A stretch of DNA of 16,977 bases from CAMCSH01 sp043748535 (lineage in GTDB: Bacteria; Verrucomicrobiota; Lentisphaeria; Lentisphaerales; Lentisphaeraceae): positions 1 through 16,977 of the forward strand of contig JAYTMY010000190.1 of NCBI GenBank assembly GCA_043748535.1, read 5' to 3'. Below, piece by piece: positions 1-8,400 of the stretch. Positions within the stretch are counted from its first letter, which is position 1. The number at the start of each line of letters is the position of its first letter. The translations under genes and the position numbers were made by a program. Under the pieces are notes generated by a model. That model saw only the letters and a list, made by a program, of their open reading frames with translations. It made no database searches and was not told the DNA's origin.

Positions 1-156
1 GGCGCCCTGTACAAGTCGGAACAGCATGGCGACAGCAGCAGCTGCCGCGTCCTGCCCTCCATCGGCGACCATCCGCTGCTCTATTCGAAGACTTCCGACC
101 CCAAGGGCACATCGCACCGCTTCCTGCTCTTCTTCGAGGTCTACGACGCCAAATAA
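1..156 (+). CDS. C-terminal end of a hypothetical protein (5' truncated by window edge)
   Basis: Frame 1 is open from the first base to a TAA at 154-156 and gives 51 residues ending in SHRFLLFFEVYDAK. The start lies outside the window. The piece is rich in aromatic residues near its end (FLLFFEVY), with no recognisable catalytic motif. It has high-GC codon use like the rest of the window, and a strong terminator lies 20 bases after the stop, so it looks like a real gene end rather than a chance frame. I do not recognise the family. The next gene, aspS, is on the opposite strand and converges on it. Confidence 0.6.
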   Translation, partial: GALYKSEQHGDSSSCRVLPSIGDHPLLYSKTSDPKGTSHRFLLFFEVYDAK

Positions 157-175
157 GACCTCTGCCATCGGCATG

Positions 176-210
176 AAAAATCCCCCGCAGTCTCCTGCGG
201 GGGATTTTTT
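176..210. terminator. Bidirectional intrinsic terminator between the partial gene and aspS
   Basis: A perfect 10-bp inverted repeat, TCCCCCGCAG at 181-190 and CTGCGGGGGA at 195-204, has a TCTC loop. It is flanked by five A on the left (176-180) and six T on the right (205-210), so it can stop transcription arriving from either convergent gene. Confidence 0.93.
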
Positions 211-221
211 GCGCTCGGCGC

Positions 222-2015
222 TTATTTGGCGTGACCGGGGGGCAGGTCGACCTTGATGCGCAACTCGCGCAGCTGCTTGGTGCTGACTTCGGCGGGGGCG
301 TTCATCAGCAAGTCCTGAGCTTGCTGGTTGAGCGGGAAGGCGATGATCTCTCGAATGTTTTTCTCGCCGAGGATGAGCATGACCATGCGGTCGACACCGG
401 GGGCGATGCCGCCGTGGGGCGGGGCGCCGTGTTTGAAGGCGTTGATCATGCCGGCGAATTTGACGTCGACGGTGTCGCGGCTGTAGCCGGCGATCTCGAA
501 GGCGCGGTACATCACTTCCGGCGAGTGGTTGCGGATGGCGCCGGAGCTGAGCTCGATGCCGTTGCACACCAGGTCGTACTGATAGGCGTTGATGGTCAGG
601 GGATCCTTGGTGTTCAAAGCCTCGAGACCGCCCTGCGGCATGGAGAAGGGGTTGTGCGAGAAGTCGACGGCGTTGGTTTCGTCGTTGAACTCATACATGG
701 GGAAGTCGACGATCCAGACGAACTGGTAGTCGTTGGGATTGATCAGGCCAAGTTCTTCGCCGAGTTTGGTGCGGACCTTGCCGGCGTAGTCGTTGGCGGT
801 CTTTTCCATCTCAGCGACGAAGTAGACGACGTCGCCGGTGTCGGCGCCGGTGGCCTGCTTGATCAAAGCGAGGATCGGCTCGGTGAGGAATTTGGCGAAG
901 GGCGACTTGATGCCGTCGGTGTCGAAGACGAGGTAGCCGAGGCCTTTGGCGCCGAGGCTGATGGCGAATTCGCCCATCTTGTCGTGGAAGCCGCGGGACT
1001 GCGACGCAGCGCCGGGGGCCTTGAGGGCGCGTACGACGCCGCCCTTGTCGATGACGCCGGCGAAGGCCTTGAATTCCGAGCCTTTGAAGGCGTGGGTGAC
1101 ATCGGCGATGCGCAGCGGGTTACGCAGGTCGGGCTTGTCGTTACCGAAGAGGCGGAGGGCGTCTTTGTAGGCGATGTGGGGGAATTGACCGGCGGGTTTT
1201 TTCCACGAGGTGAATTCCTCGAAGGTGCCGCCGACGACATTTTCGACCACGGCGAAGACATCTTCCTGGGTGGCGAAGCTCATCTCGAGGTCGAGCTGGT
1301 AGAATTCGCCGGGCGAGCGGTCAGCACGGGCATCTTCGTCGCGGAAGCAGGGGGCGATCTGGAAGTAGCGGTCGAAGCCGGAGACCATGAGGAGCTGCTT
1401 GAACTGCTGCGGCGCCTGGGGCAGGGCGTAGAACTGGCCGGGGTGCATGCGCGAGGGAACGAGGAAGTCGCGGGCGCCTTCGGGCGAAGAGGCAGTGAGG
1501 ATCGGGGTCTGGAATTCATTGAAGCCGAGGTCGGTCATGCGGCGGCGGAGCGACGCAATGACCTTGGAGCGGACGACGATGTTGTGGTGCATCTTGGTGG
1601 TGCGCAGGTCGAGGTAGCGATACTTGAGGCGCATGTGCTCGGGCATCTCGGTTTCGGCGGCGACCGAGAAGGGCAGCTCCTGGACCTTCGAGTGAAAGAT
1701 GATGGCATCGGCGTCGAGCTCGACCTCGCCGGTGGCAATCTTCGGGTTGACAGTGTCGGCGGCGCGTTGGACGCACTTGCCGGTGACGCCGATGACCGAT
1801 TCGAGCTTCCAGTGATGGACGTCGGCGCTGAAGCCTTTCGAAGGGTGGACGACGATCTGGGTGATGCCGTAATGGTCACGCAGGTCAATGAAGACGATGC
1901 CGCCGAAGTCGCGAACGCGGTGAACCCAGCCGCCGAGGCGGACGGTCTGGCCGGCGTGTTCCGGGCGGAGCTGGCCGCAGGTGTGGGATCGGTGGGGATG
2001 GAGTTTATCGCTCAT
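222..2015 (-). CDS. aspS: Aspartyl-tRNA synthetase (bacterial type)
   Basis: Class II aminoacyl-tRNA synthetase that charges tRNA-Asp with aspartate in the cytoplasm. The 597 residues fit the bacterial family. The N-terminal OB-fold anticodon-binding domain covers about residues 14-115 (CGQLRPEHAG, GWVHRVRDFGG). Motif 2 includes FRDEDARADR at 224-233. The bacterial GAD insertion domain lies at roughly 290-420. Motif 3 carries GVDRMVMLILG from 540. After motif 2 the sequence reads SPGEFYQLDLEMSF, a form I associate with alphaproteobacterial-like AspRS. I chose the ATG at 2015 (MSDKLHPH) because GAGGA lies 8 bases upstream; an in-frame TTG at 2030 overlaps that ribosome-binding site and is unlikely. 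Whether the enzyme also charges tRNA-Asn cannot be told from this window. It has its own 95-base leader downstream of the DUF350 gene's terminator. Confidence 0.98.
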   Translation of the reverse strand: MSDKLHPHRSHTCGQLRPEHAGQTVRLGGWVHRVRDFGGIVFIDLRDHYGITQIVVHPSKGFSADVHHWKLESVIGVTGKCVQRAADTVNPKIATGEVELDADAIIFHSKVQELPFSVAAETEMPEHMRLKYRYLDLRTTKMHHNIVVRSKVIASLRRRMTDLGFNEFQTPILTASSPEGARDFLVPSRMHPGQFYALPQAPQQFKQLLMVSGFDRYFQIAPCFRDEDARADRSPGEFYQLDLEMSFATQEDVFAVVENVVGGTFEEFTSWKKPAGQFPHIAYKDALRLFGNDKPDLRNPLRIADVTHAFKGSEFKAFAGVIDKGGVVRALKAPGAASQSRGFHDKMGEFAISLGAKGLGYLVFDTDGIKSPFAKFLTEPILALIKQATGADTGDVVYFVAEMEKTANDYAGKVRTKLGEELGLINPNDYQFVWIVDFPMYEFNDETNAVDFSHNPFSMPQGGLEALNTKDPLTINAYQYDLVCNGIELSSGAIRNHSPEVMYRAFEIAGYSRDTVDVKFAGMINAFKHGAPPHGGIAPGVDRMVMLILGEKNIREIIAFPLNQQAQDLLMNAPAEVSTKQLRELRIKVDLPPGHAK

Positions 2016-2110
2016 CGTCGGGTTCCTCAAAGGTTGTTAGAAGCCCGGGAATTTAGCTTGACTCGCGGGAAATGGCAGTGCGCTGACACTGATCGAGAAG
2101 GAATCCAGGC

Positions 2111-2140
2111 AAAAAAACACCCCGCGTTGCCGCGGGGTGT
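2111..2140 (-). terminator. Intrinsic terminator of the DUF350 gene
   Basis: ACACCCCGCG (2117-2126) pairs perfectly with CGCGGGGTGT (2131-2140) around a TTGC loop. Seven A at 2111-2117 read as a U-run on the minus strand just after the hairpin. It lies 20 bases past the stop of the gene ending at 2161 and isolates aspS from it. Confidence 0.93.
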
Positions 2141-2160
2141 TGGAAGCTACTGCGGGATCT

Positions 2161-2883
2161 TCAGTTGAAGAGGCCGAGGATAGCGCTGAAGAAGTTAGCG
2201 ATGCCTTTGCCGATGCCGGTAACGGCGCCGGAAACGAGCTGGGAGACGCCGATGATGATGCCGGCGTAGATGATGCCGATGGCAGTGTTGCCCTTGGCAA
2301 ATTCAGCGCTTTCGTCGATGTCTTTGGTGAGCTTGTCCATGATCTTGAAGACCACGGTGATGGCGAAGGAGGCGACAGCAAGGGCGATGAAGAGGTTCAG
2401 TCCAGCACCGACGAGACCGGAAACACCTTGTTTCCAAGCGTTGACGGAGTTCATGTTGCTGAGCATGTCGCCGCAGATGTCGGACATCGATTTGATGCCG
2501 GAGGAGACGACGTTGGTGTAGGCGATGACGATGCCGGCGGCGAGCAGAGCAACGGCATTGTTGCCGTTTTTCAGGGCGGGCCAGACGTCGAAGTCTTTGC
2601 CGTCTTTAGCGAGCAGTTTGCCGAGAATTTTGAAGCCAGTGATGATGGAGAAGGAGGCGATGGCGAGGCCGATGATGACTTGAATGATCGAAACCAGGAG
2701 ACCGAGACCAGCACCGAGGAGGTTGCTGCTGCTGTCTTTCGGCGCGAGGCCGGCATTGGCGACAACTTCGTTGCCTTTGGCGGTCAGTTCGGCAGCTTTG
2801 GCGCCAAGCTCGGGCTGTTGAGCGGCAGCGCAGAGGGCGAGGGTGAAGAGAGCGGCGAGGAAGAGGATTTTTTTCGATTTCAT
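2161..2883 (-). CDS. Tandem DUF350 (UPF0719/YjfL-like) membrane protein with signal peptide
   Basis: 240 residues. A signal peptide (MKSKKILFLAALFTLALCAAAQ) is followed by a short polar stretch, then two copies of a two-helix unit. Copy 1 (about 55-135) has a glycine-rich helix, the loop KNGNNAVALLAAG and a second helix. Copy 2 (about 153-225) has a matching helix, then AKGNTAIGIIYAG and a second helix. The polar 'gN.A...aG' signature after the loop is typical of the DUF350 family, whose E. coli member is YjfL, an inner-membrane protein of unknown role. The tail (229-240) is hydrophobic. The start at 2883 is supported by AAAGGAG six bases upstream; a longer frame to 2934 has no such support and would bury the signal peptide. 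The family assignment is from memory of the motif, so the function remains unknown. The gene sits downstream of the stalked membrane protein on the same strand. Confidence 0.8.
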   Translation of the reverse strand: MKSKKILFLAALFTLALCAAAQQPELGAKAAELTAKGNEVVANAGLAPKDSSSNLLGAGLGLLVSIIQVIIGLAIASFSIITGFKILGKLLAKDGKDFDVWPALKNGNNAVALLAAGIVIAYTNVVSSGIKSMSDICGDMLSNMNSVNAWKQGVSGLVGAGLNLFIALAVASFAITVVFKIMDKLTKDIDESAEFAKGNTAIGIIYAGIIIGVSQLVSGAVTGIGKGIANFFSAILGLFN

Positions 2884-2920
2884 GGAGGACTCCTTTGGGG
2901 TGTTTTGACAAGGCGGACGG

Positions 2921-2948
2921 ACAATACAGGACATCGAATCCGATGCAA
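2921..2948 (-). promoter_or_regulatory. Possible sigma-70 promoter for the DUF350 gene
   Basis: On the minus strand TTGCAT (2948-2943) is followed after 16 bases by TATTGT (2926-2921), each matching four of six consensus positions. It lies about 40 bases before the start codon. No terminator is visible after the upstream gene ending at 2992, so read-through is an alternative. Confidence 0.25.
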
Positions 2949-2991
2949 GTTATCAACAGGGAGGAAAATCAGAATCCGAAGCCAGCCAAGC

Positions 2992-4014
2992 TTATTTTTT
3001 CACCCAGACGTCCGCGGCATCTTTGAGCTGAGATCCACCGACGACTTTCCCTTGGTTGACGAGGCAGATAAAAGCCTTGTCATCGGCGGCGACGCCGTTG
3101 CTCATGCAACGCAGGGACCAAAACTGCCGGAAGGCTTCGGCGAGCTGCATGCGCTCCTCCATGCCTTTGCCGGCAAAGGCAGTGCTCACTTCCAGATAAA
3201 CAACCGCGGCTGCGCCCTGCTGCTTGGCGTACAAGCTGTCGACCAAAGCCACATGGCTGCGACGGGCTTGGACATTGAGCCAATTCTGCAGCTCCATCTG
3301 GGGGTACTTCAGATGCTCCGGGCTGTCACTCGGAATGGTCACGAAGGCATCGAATTTCGGCAGCCAGTTGGCCGCGGATTTGGTCGAGCTCGCGTCGGTA
3401 TGTACCGATACGACGGCCACCGGCGCTGGGGGCAGCGCGATGCGGGCGCTGAGATCATCGGAAACGCGTTTGCGAGCTAGGCGAGCGGCTTTTTTTTCCG
3501 GGAAAAAGAGTTCCATGCTGTCGCGGCGGAGGACGCTGTAATGAGGCTCGCTGCGGCCCTTGATGCCGATGTATTCAAGCCGGACGCGCTCCTTTTCGGC
3601 GAGGACCTCGGTCGGGATCATCTCCTGTGGCTCACCGGTTTTGAAGTAGATCATCATTGGCTTGCCGAGGGCGGCTTTAGGCAGCTTGGCGAGTTCTTCC
3701 GCGAGATATCGTTCGAACATCAATTCAGCTTGGGATTTGACTTCTTTCGGGGCTTCCGGGGCGGAGGGCGGAGTAACGGGCTCGACATCAGGTTTGATAT
3801 CGACTGGTTTTTCCTGGGGCTTATCCTCAATGGCCGGCGGCACTGGCGCTGCAATGACAGGCGCAGGCTTGGCGGCGATACCCATCCACCCCTGGGTCGG
3901 GCCGGCGAATTCCGAGGCGGCGAGGCCTCCGACAATGAGGAGAATGACGATGATCCAGAACGAGCTGCCGCCGGATTGTTTCGGCGGGCTTTTGCGAGGG
4001 GCTGCTTGGGTCAT
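2992..4014 (-). CDS. Hypothetical single-pass membrane protein with proline-rich stalk
   Basis: 340 residues, family not recognised. A short basic N-terminus (MTQAAPRKSPPKQ) precedes one membrane helix at about 19-35 (FWIIVILLIVGGLAA). Next comes a Pro/Ala/Glu/Lys-rich linker (about 49-92) and a soluble domain of about 250 residues. The layout resembles TonB-like or cell-envelope proteins, with the C-terminal domain probably outside the membrane. The middle (about 118-183) is charged and beta-strand-like (MMIYFKTGEPQEMIP, RDSMELFFPEKK). The last 120 residues look alpha/beta, with no catalytic motif I can name. The start at 4014 has AAAGGAG 7 bases upstream; two ATGs further up in frame (MYMPKEFLM) lie before that site and are less likely. 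A terminator hairpin ends only 24 bases before the start codon, so the gene may depend on read-through from the phosphoesterase transcript. Confidence 0.82.
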   Translation of the reverse strand: MTQAAPRKSPPKQSGGSSFWIIVILLIVGGLAASEFAGPTQGWMGIAAKPAPVIAAPVPPAIEDKPQEKPVDIKPDVEPVTPPSAPEAPKEVKSQAELMFERYLAEELAKLPKAALGKPMMIYFKTGEPQEMIPTEVLAEKERVRLEYIGIKGRSEPHYSVLRRDSMELFFPEKKAARLARKRVSDDLSARIALPPAPVAVVSVHTDASSTKSAANWLPKFDAFVTIPSDSPEHLKYPQMELQNWLNVQARRSHVALVDSLYAKQQGAAAVVYLEVSTAFAGKGMEERMQLAEAFRQFWSLRCMSNGVAADDKAFICLVNQGKVVGGSQLKDAADVWVKK

Positions 4015-4038
4015 GAGGAACTCCTTTGGCATGTACAT

Positions 4039-4069
4039 AAAAACCCCGCAGCTGAGTTCAGCTGCGGGG
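4039..4069 (-). terminator. Intrinsic terminator after the metallophosphoesterase gene
   Basis: CCCCGCAGCTG (4044-4054) pairs with CAGCTGCGGGG (4059-4069) around a short AGTT loop. Five A at 4039-4043 give the minus-strand U-run. It begins 15 bases past the stop codon at 4085. The next gene's start codon lies only 24 bases beyond the U-run, so it may also act as a leader attenuator. Confidence 0.88.
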
Positions 4070-4084
4070 AAGGATGGTTTTGCT

Positions 4085-4828
4085 TTAGCGTCCGACTTGC
4101 AGGCGCATGGCGAGTTTTTCCGGTAGGCCGCCATCGAGAATTTTCTTCTGGGCCGTGGCGATATCGTACTCGACCCGCTGCAGCTTGACGACCCGCTCCT
4201 CTGGGTCGAAGGTGGCGAAGGAGGCGCGGGAGTCGCCATCACGGGGTTGACCGACGGAGCCGACGTTGATCAGGTATTTGTGATTGGGGTTGAGCGTGAC
4301 TTGCTCAAAGCGCCCGGCTTGGATAACGCCTTTACTGCCGCCGATTTGTTCATAGGCGAAGGGCACATGGGAGTGACCGATGAAGCAGTAGGGCAGACGT
4401 TGGTAGGAGAAGCAGTTTTCGGCATAGTACTTGTCGAAGATGTAGCCCCAGGCTTCCGGCGAGTCGAGGGTGGCGTGGACAATGGTGCACTTCTGTTGCC
4501 AGAGGTTTTTGGTCATCGGCAGATCGGCGAGCCATTTGCGGTCGTCATCGGAGAGTTGTTCACGGGTCCAGTGGACGGCGTGCGCGGCCTGGGCATTGAA
4601 GCCGATCAGATCGTTCTCAGTGGAGACGTATTCATCGTGGTTGCCCTTGATCACCGCCAGGCAGTTGAGATTGCGAATGATGTCAATCACTTCTTTCGGG
4701 TTGGCGTTGTAGCCGACCACGTCACCGAGGCAGATGTATTTTTGCACCCCGAGCTTTTCGCCGTGTTCAAGAACAGCGGTGAGAGCTTCGAGGTTGGAGT
4801 GAAGGTCTGAAATGATACCGTATAGCAT
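4085..4828 (-). CDS. Calcineurin-like metallophosphoesterase (YfcE/MJ0936-like)
   Basis: 247 residues, a full-length small cytoplasmic metallophosphoesterase using two metal ions. The family signatures appear in order: DLH (8-10), GDVVGY (35-40), GNHD (62-65), an isolated His in VHAT (118), GHSHVP (151-156), then NVGSVGQPRDGD (188-199). The closing GSVGQPRDGD is typical of predicted phosphodiesterases of the Metallophos_2 group. Substrates vary widely in this group, so none can be assigned. The start MLYGIISDLH at 4828 places the first motif at its usual distance from the N-terminus. The ribosome-binding site is weak (GGGA), which suggests coupling to the Nudix gene 34 bases upstream. Longer frames running back to 5305 are readings through the Nudix gene. 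A strong terminator follows. Confidence 0.93.
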   Translation of the reverse strand: MLYGIISDLHSNLEALTAVLEHGEKLGVQKYICLGDVVGYNANPKEVIDIIRNLNCLAVIKGNHDEYVSTENDLIGFNAQAAHAVHWTREQLSDDDRKWLADLPMTKNLWQQKCTIVHATLDSPEAWGYIFDKYYAENCFSYQRLPYCFIGHSHVPFAYEQIGGSKGVIQAGRFEQVTLNPNHKYLINVGSVGQPRDGDSRASFATFDPEERVVKLQRVEYDIATAQKKILDGGLPEKLAMRLQVGR

Positions 4829-4862
4829 GAGCGGGTTCCCGGGCTTATGTCTTACAACCAAT

Positions 4863-5381
4863 CTACGGCGTTTCTTGCCGCAAGTCAACATAGTGGCCGC
4901 GCTCATCTGCAAGAGAAAGGCGCCAGAATGCCAGTTTCTTGTCGCGATAATCGAATCGCCCATGAAAACGGCGGCCCGAGATGACATGTGGCAAGAAGTG
5001 CCGGTCGCCCTCCCAAAGATTGAGTCCCAGCAATTGTGACTCCGGAATCCACTCCAATCGCCCCTCAGGACAGTCGCCGGGCTCGCCGGCAAAATCGTCG
5101 CAAAGGAAGACGTGGACACTCCAGTCAATGCCATCCTTGAAGACGGGGAAAGTGAGGTGACCACAATCACGCAGACTGCGGGCTTCCAAACCACTTTCTT
5201 CCCGCAGCTCGCGAGCCGCGCATTCCAACGGCGACTCCCCGGCGTCGACCTTGCCCCCGAGGCCATTCCACTTGCCGGCATGGATGTCGCCGGGGCGTCC
5301 ACCACGGTGCAGCATCAGCCATTCTGCGCCGCGTTTGACATAGACTAAGGTGGCTTCAATCGGACGTCTGATTTCGGACAT
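4863..5381 (-). CDS. Nudix hydrolase (MutT/8-oxo-dGTP diphosphatase-like)
   Basis: 172 residues with a complete Nudix box at 43-65: G43, E49, then REL-REESGL with R57, E58, E61 and E62, matching Gx5Ex7REUxEExGU. Nudix enzymes cleave nucleoside diphosphates linked to another group. The N-terminal strand (EATLVYVKRGAEWLMLHR) and the WNGLGGKVDAGES approach resemble the MutT/MutX/MTH1 group, which removes oxidised dGTP. That substrate is an inference from general resemblance. A W-rich C-terminal half (SRHF-like GDRHFLPHV, RFHGRFDY) completes the fold. AGGA lies 8 bases before the ATG at 5381. The metallophosphoesterase follows 34 bases downstream with no terminator between, so the two probably form one transcript. 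Just upstream is the protease gene's terminator, leaving only 24 bases for a separate promoter. Confidence 0.94.
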   Translation of the reverse strand: MSEIRRPIEATLVYVKRGAEWLMLHRGGRPGDIHAGKWNGLGGKVDAGESPLECAARELREESGLEARSLRDCGHLTFPVFKDGIDWSVHVFLCDDFAGEPGDCPEGRLEWIPESQLLGLNLWEGDRHFLPHVISGRRFHGRFDYRDKKLAFWRLSLADERGHYVDLRQETP

Positions 5382-5405
5382 GATGTCTTCCTAGGTTAGA
5401 GGCGC

Positions 5406-5434
5406 AAAAAAGCCGGCCGGAAATTCCGGCCGGC
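5406..5434 (-). terminator. Intrinsic terminator of the RTX protease gene
   Basis: GCCGGCCGGAA (5412-5422) pairs with TTCCGGCCGGC (5424-5434); the outer nine pairs are all G-C, so the real loop is about five bases (AAATT). Six A at 5406-5411 become the U-run. It lies 17 bases past the stop at 5452. Confidence 0.9.
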
Positions 5435-5451
5435 GAGTAAATCATCGAAGA

Positions 5452-8400
5452 TCAGACCAAAACGATGTCGCTGTCGATCCGGATGGTGTCGCCTGAATTG
5501 TTCAACCATTGATAGATCGAATACTCACCTTGAGTGCCTACGAGACGGAATGCACTGGAGTCAATGAGGTCGGAAGCATCGCCATCAATCTGAGCGAAGG
5601 CGAAGAGCTGATCAGCGTTAAGAGCGACAAACTGCGCCTTGCTGTCGGCAAGGTCAAGGATCTCCACTCCCGAGATATTGGTGCCGGTGAGATTCAGACG
5701 GCCTTCGCCAAGGCGCAGGGTGTCGGTGCCGTCGCCGCCGGTGACCGAGCCGAAGACGCCGTCAGTAATGAACAGGTCTTTGCCAGCGCCGCCGTCCATC
5801 ACATCGCCAATGTTGCCGTAAATCGTGTCGTCCCCTTTGCCACCGGAAAGATTGTTGGCGGATCCATTGCCATAAATCGTGTCATTGCCTGATCCGCCAA
5901 TGACATTTTCGATGTCACAATCATAGGCGATGCCCAAGTTATTAGTGCCGCCGATGCTGCTGAAGAAGCCTGGCCGCAGGTCAATGACGCTGTCGCTCAG
6001 GGCCTTGCTGGCATCAATGGTGTCGCTGCCACCACCATCCCAAATGGTCATGACATTGCCATTAATCTCGTTATAGTAATAAAAATCATTGCCGCTCTTG
6101 TAGCTGTTATTGACCCCGTAGTACTCCTGGAACTTCTTGATGTCGACCGGCATGTAGGTCACCGGGTACTCGGTGCCGCTGCGGAGATCAGTGGGGTCTG
6201 CCAAATACCCAGGATGGCTGAAGTAAGACATCACCGTCCACTGGTTGTTGGAATAGAGGCTGTAACCCGAACCGACATCGGATTGACCAACAGAAGAATT
6301 AGCGCCCCAGTAAGGGTGGCTGAAGTCGAAACCATGACCCAATTCATGAGTGAAGACGAAGTTGCCGACGGTGCCCGGAGTTGTATCCGCCATCTCGGGA
6401 GCGACGTTGTCTAGCCACATGTCGCCGCCTTTATCGGCTTTTTTATCTGAAGCGAAATTACAGAAGCCATAGAGCCCTTGACTAGCAAGGTCAGCACGAC
6501 CGAAGGTGAAGTGGGAGTCTAGGATATCTTGAGTTTCGGCGAATTTCTGCCCAGTGAGATTAGTGACTTGCTGCAAATAGGCACGAACCAAAATCTTATC
6601 ACTAGAGGAGAATGCCGTGACATTTTGAACAAAATCAGAAGGATAAGGCGATGTCTCACCATTTTTCATGAAATAGTAAGTAATGACATCGCTGGTCCAA
6701 GGAGTGACATGGTACCCGAAATCCGCATCTGCGCTTGCCGGAGGTTGCAATTCATCGCGGTCATAACGGTTAACAGCGACCTCCTCGGTGACTCCTGAAA
6801 CTTGGTTGGTTATGATGAAATTCAGATAACGAACATCCGATTTATCCGCCTTATAGCTGACTTTGCTGGCATTGACATCGCTTTGCGTGAAGCTATTGAC
6901 ATTCGCCCCATTCATTCTGAAGCTCCCGCCGATCGCACCTGTCCAGGTATAAACGATCTTCGAGCTGTCGACCGCAGTGTCGACATTAAGCATTTGATTC
7001 GTGACCGTGACCGCAGCTTGGGCATCCACTTCGAAATAGTCGCCCGTAAAGACAAAGCCATCAACCGTCGATTTGACATTGATATTGGCATTGACTAGAT
7101 CGGTCTCGTATTGATCGGAGTCTTCGACTTTAAATTTGAACGCCGGGCTGAGCAATGACGAAGAGAAAATGCTGATGCGTCCGTCATCGACGTCTTGCAA
7201 CGTGAATGATCCGCTGAAAGCCACCCCATCCTTGCGGAATTCCAAGCCGGCACTCAGATCGGAGACGGTGACTACTAGGGCGGAGTGGTCGCTAGGCAGA
7301 TCGCCAGTATCGATCGCATCCAGCATCGCCAAGGTGAGCGTGACGTTCACTCCTTCGATCAGAGTGAAGTCATTGGCGGTGACCTTTGGCACACCACCCG
7401 TGTAGGAAATGTTGATCGCTTGCAGGGTGCGGCCGCCGTAGTCGTCAACGGCAAGAATCTTGATCACGTCGCCACCGATGAAGTTCTGCACGGCGGCATC
7501 GTAGTAAATGTGCTGCTGACGGTCGATTTCACCGATGCTTACAACACCGCCAACAAGGGAATGGCTGAAGACCGAGAGGGTGACGGCATGGCCATCAGGA
7601 TCGGAGACACGGAGAAATTCTGATATATCGAGGGTACGACGGCCATTGACGTCAACATGAATCGTCTTAGGATTAATGGTGAAATAACTTTTGCCGAAGA
7701 ATTCAGGAGCCTGGTTGTCTAGAATGACTTTCTTGCCGCCAACCGTGGCTTCATAGGTGGAGAATTTCTGCTCGCCGAGGGCGCTGACGCTGCTGAACAG
7801 GTTGGAAGTGGCGCCCATGGCGTCGACAAGTTTGAATTGGAAGCTCGGTTTTTTGGCGGTGCCGTCGTGAATGAACTGAACCAGACCATCCTTGATTTCC
7901 TGATAGGTGAAATCCATGGTCTTTTTGCCGTCAACCATGAAATAGCCGCTCTTGACAGCGGTCATCAAAACCTTCACCTTGAGATCGACAGCCAAAGTTC
8001 CGTTGTCATTCGATTTGAACCAGTTGGATCCGATTTTCGACTCGTCACTGAGGGTGATCAGAGTGGATCCGCCCTTGATAAATTTGATAGGTTGCTTAGC
8101 CCCCGTCGCAATCGTCGGCAAGATATTCTTGGCGGTGGCGAATTCCGAGTGGAAGACGCGGATCGCACCACGACCGAAATCATGGCCGTCATCGACTTGC
8201 ACATTGATATTGCCGGCCTTGCTCAAGTCTTGAACGTAGAGTGCCACCTTGTTATCCATCATCTCGCGATAGCTGAACTGCTGACTGCCACGGAACTCGC
8301 CGTTGACGTAAACCAGATAACCACCGTTTTCCGGGAAGGCGAGGCTGATGTTGATGCTGTCGGCCGAGGAGTCGCTGTCAGAGATTTTGAGCAGGCGGGA

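Noticed and set aside
2016..2030. TTG start for aspS giving 602 residues
   Set aside because: The TTG overlaps the GAGGA ribosome-binding site that serves the ATG at 2015.
231..2168. 645-codon open frame on the + strand opposite aspS
   Set aside because: It mirrors the codon frame of aspS, whose AspRS motifs are complete. The translation is Glu/Gly/Val/Asp-rich with no family features, as expected for antisense of a GC-rich gene.
2137..3480. 447-codon + strand frame opposite the DUF350 gene and the stalked membrane protein
   Set aside because: Low-complexity acidic translation, crosses a terminator and an intergenic gap, and has no ribosome-binding site.
4085..5305. 406-codon version of the phosphoesterase
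   Set aside because: The extra N-terminal part is the Nudix gene read in another frame; the normal family start is at 4828.
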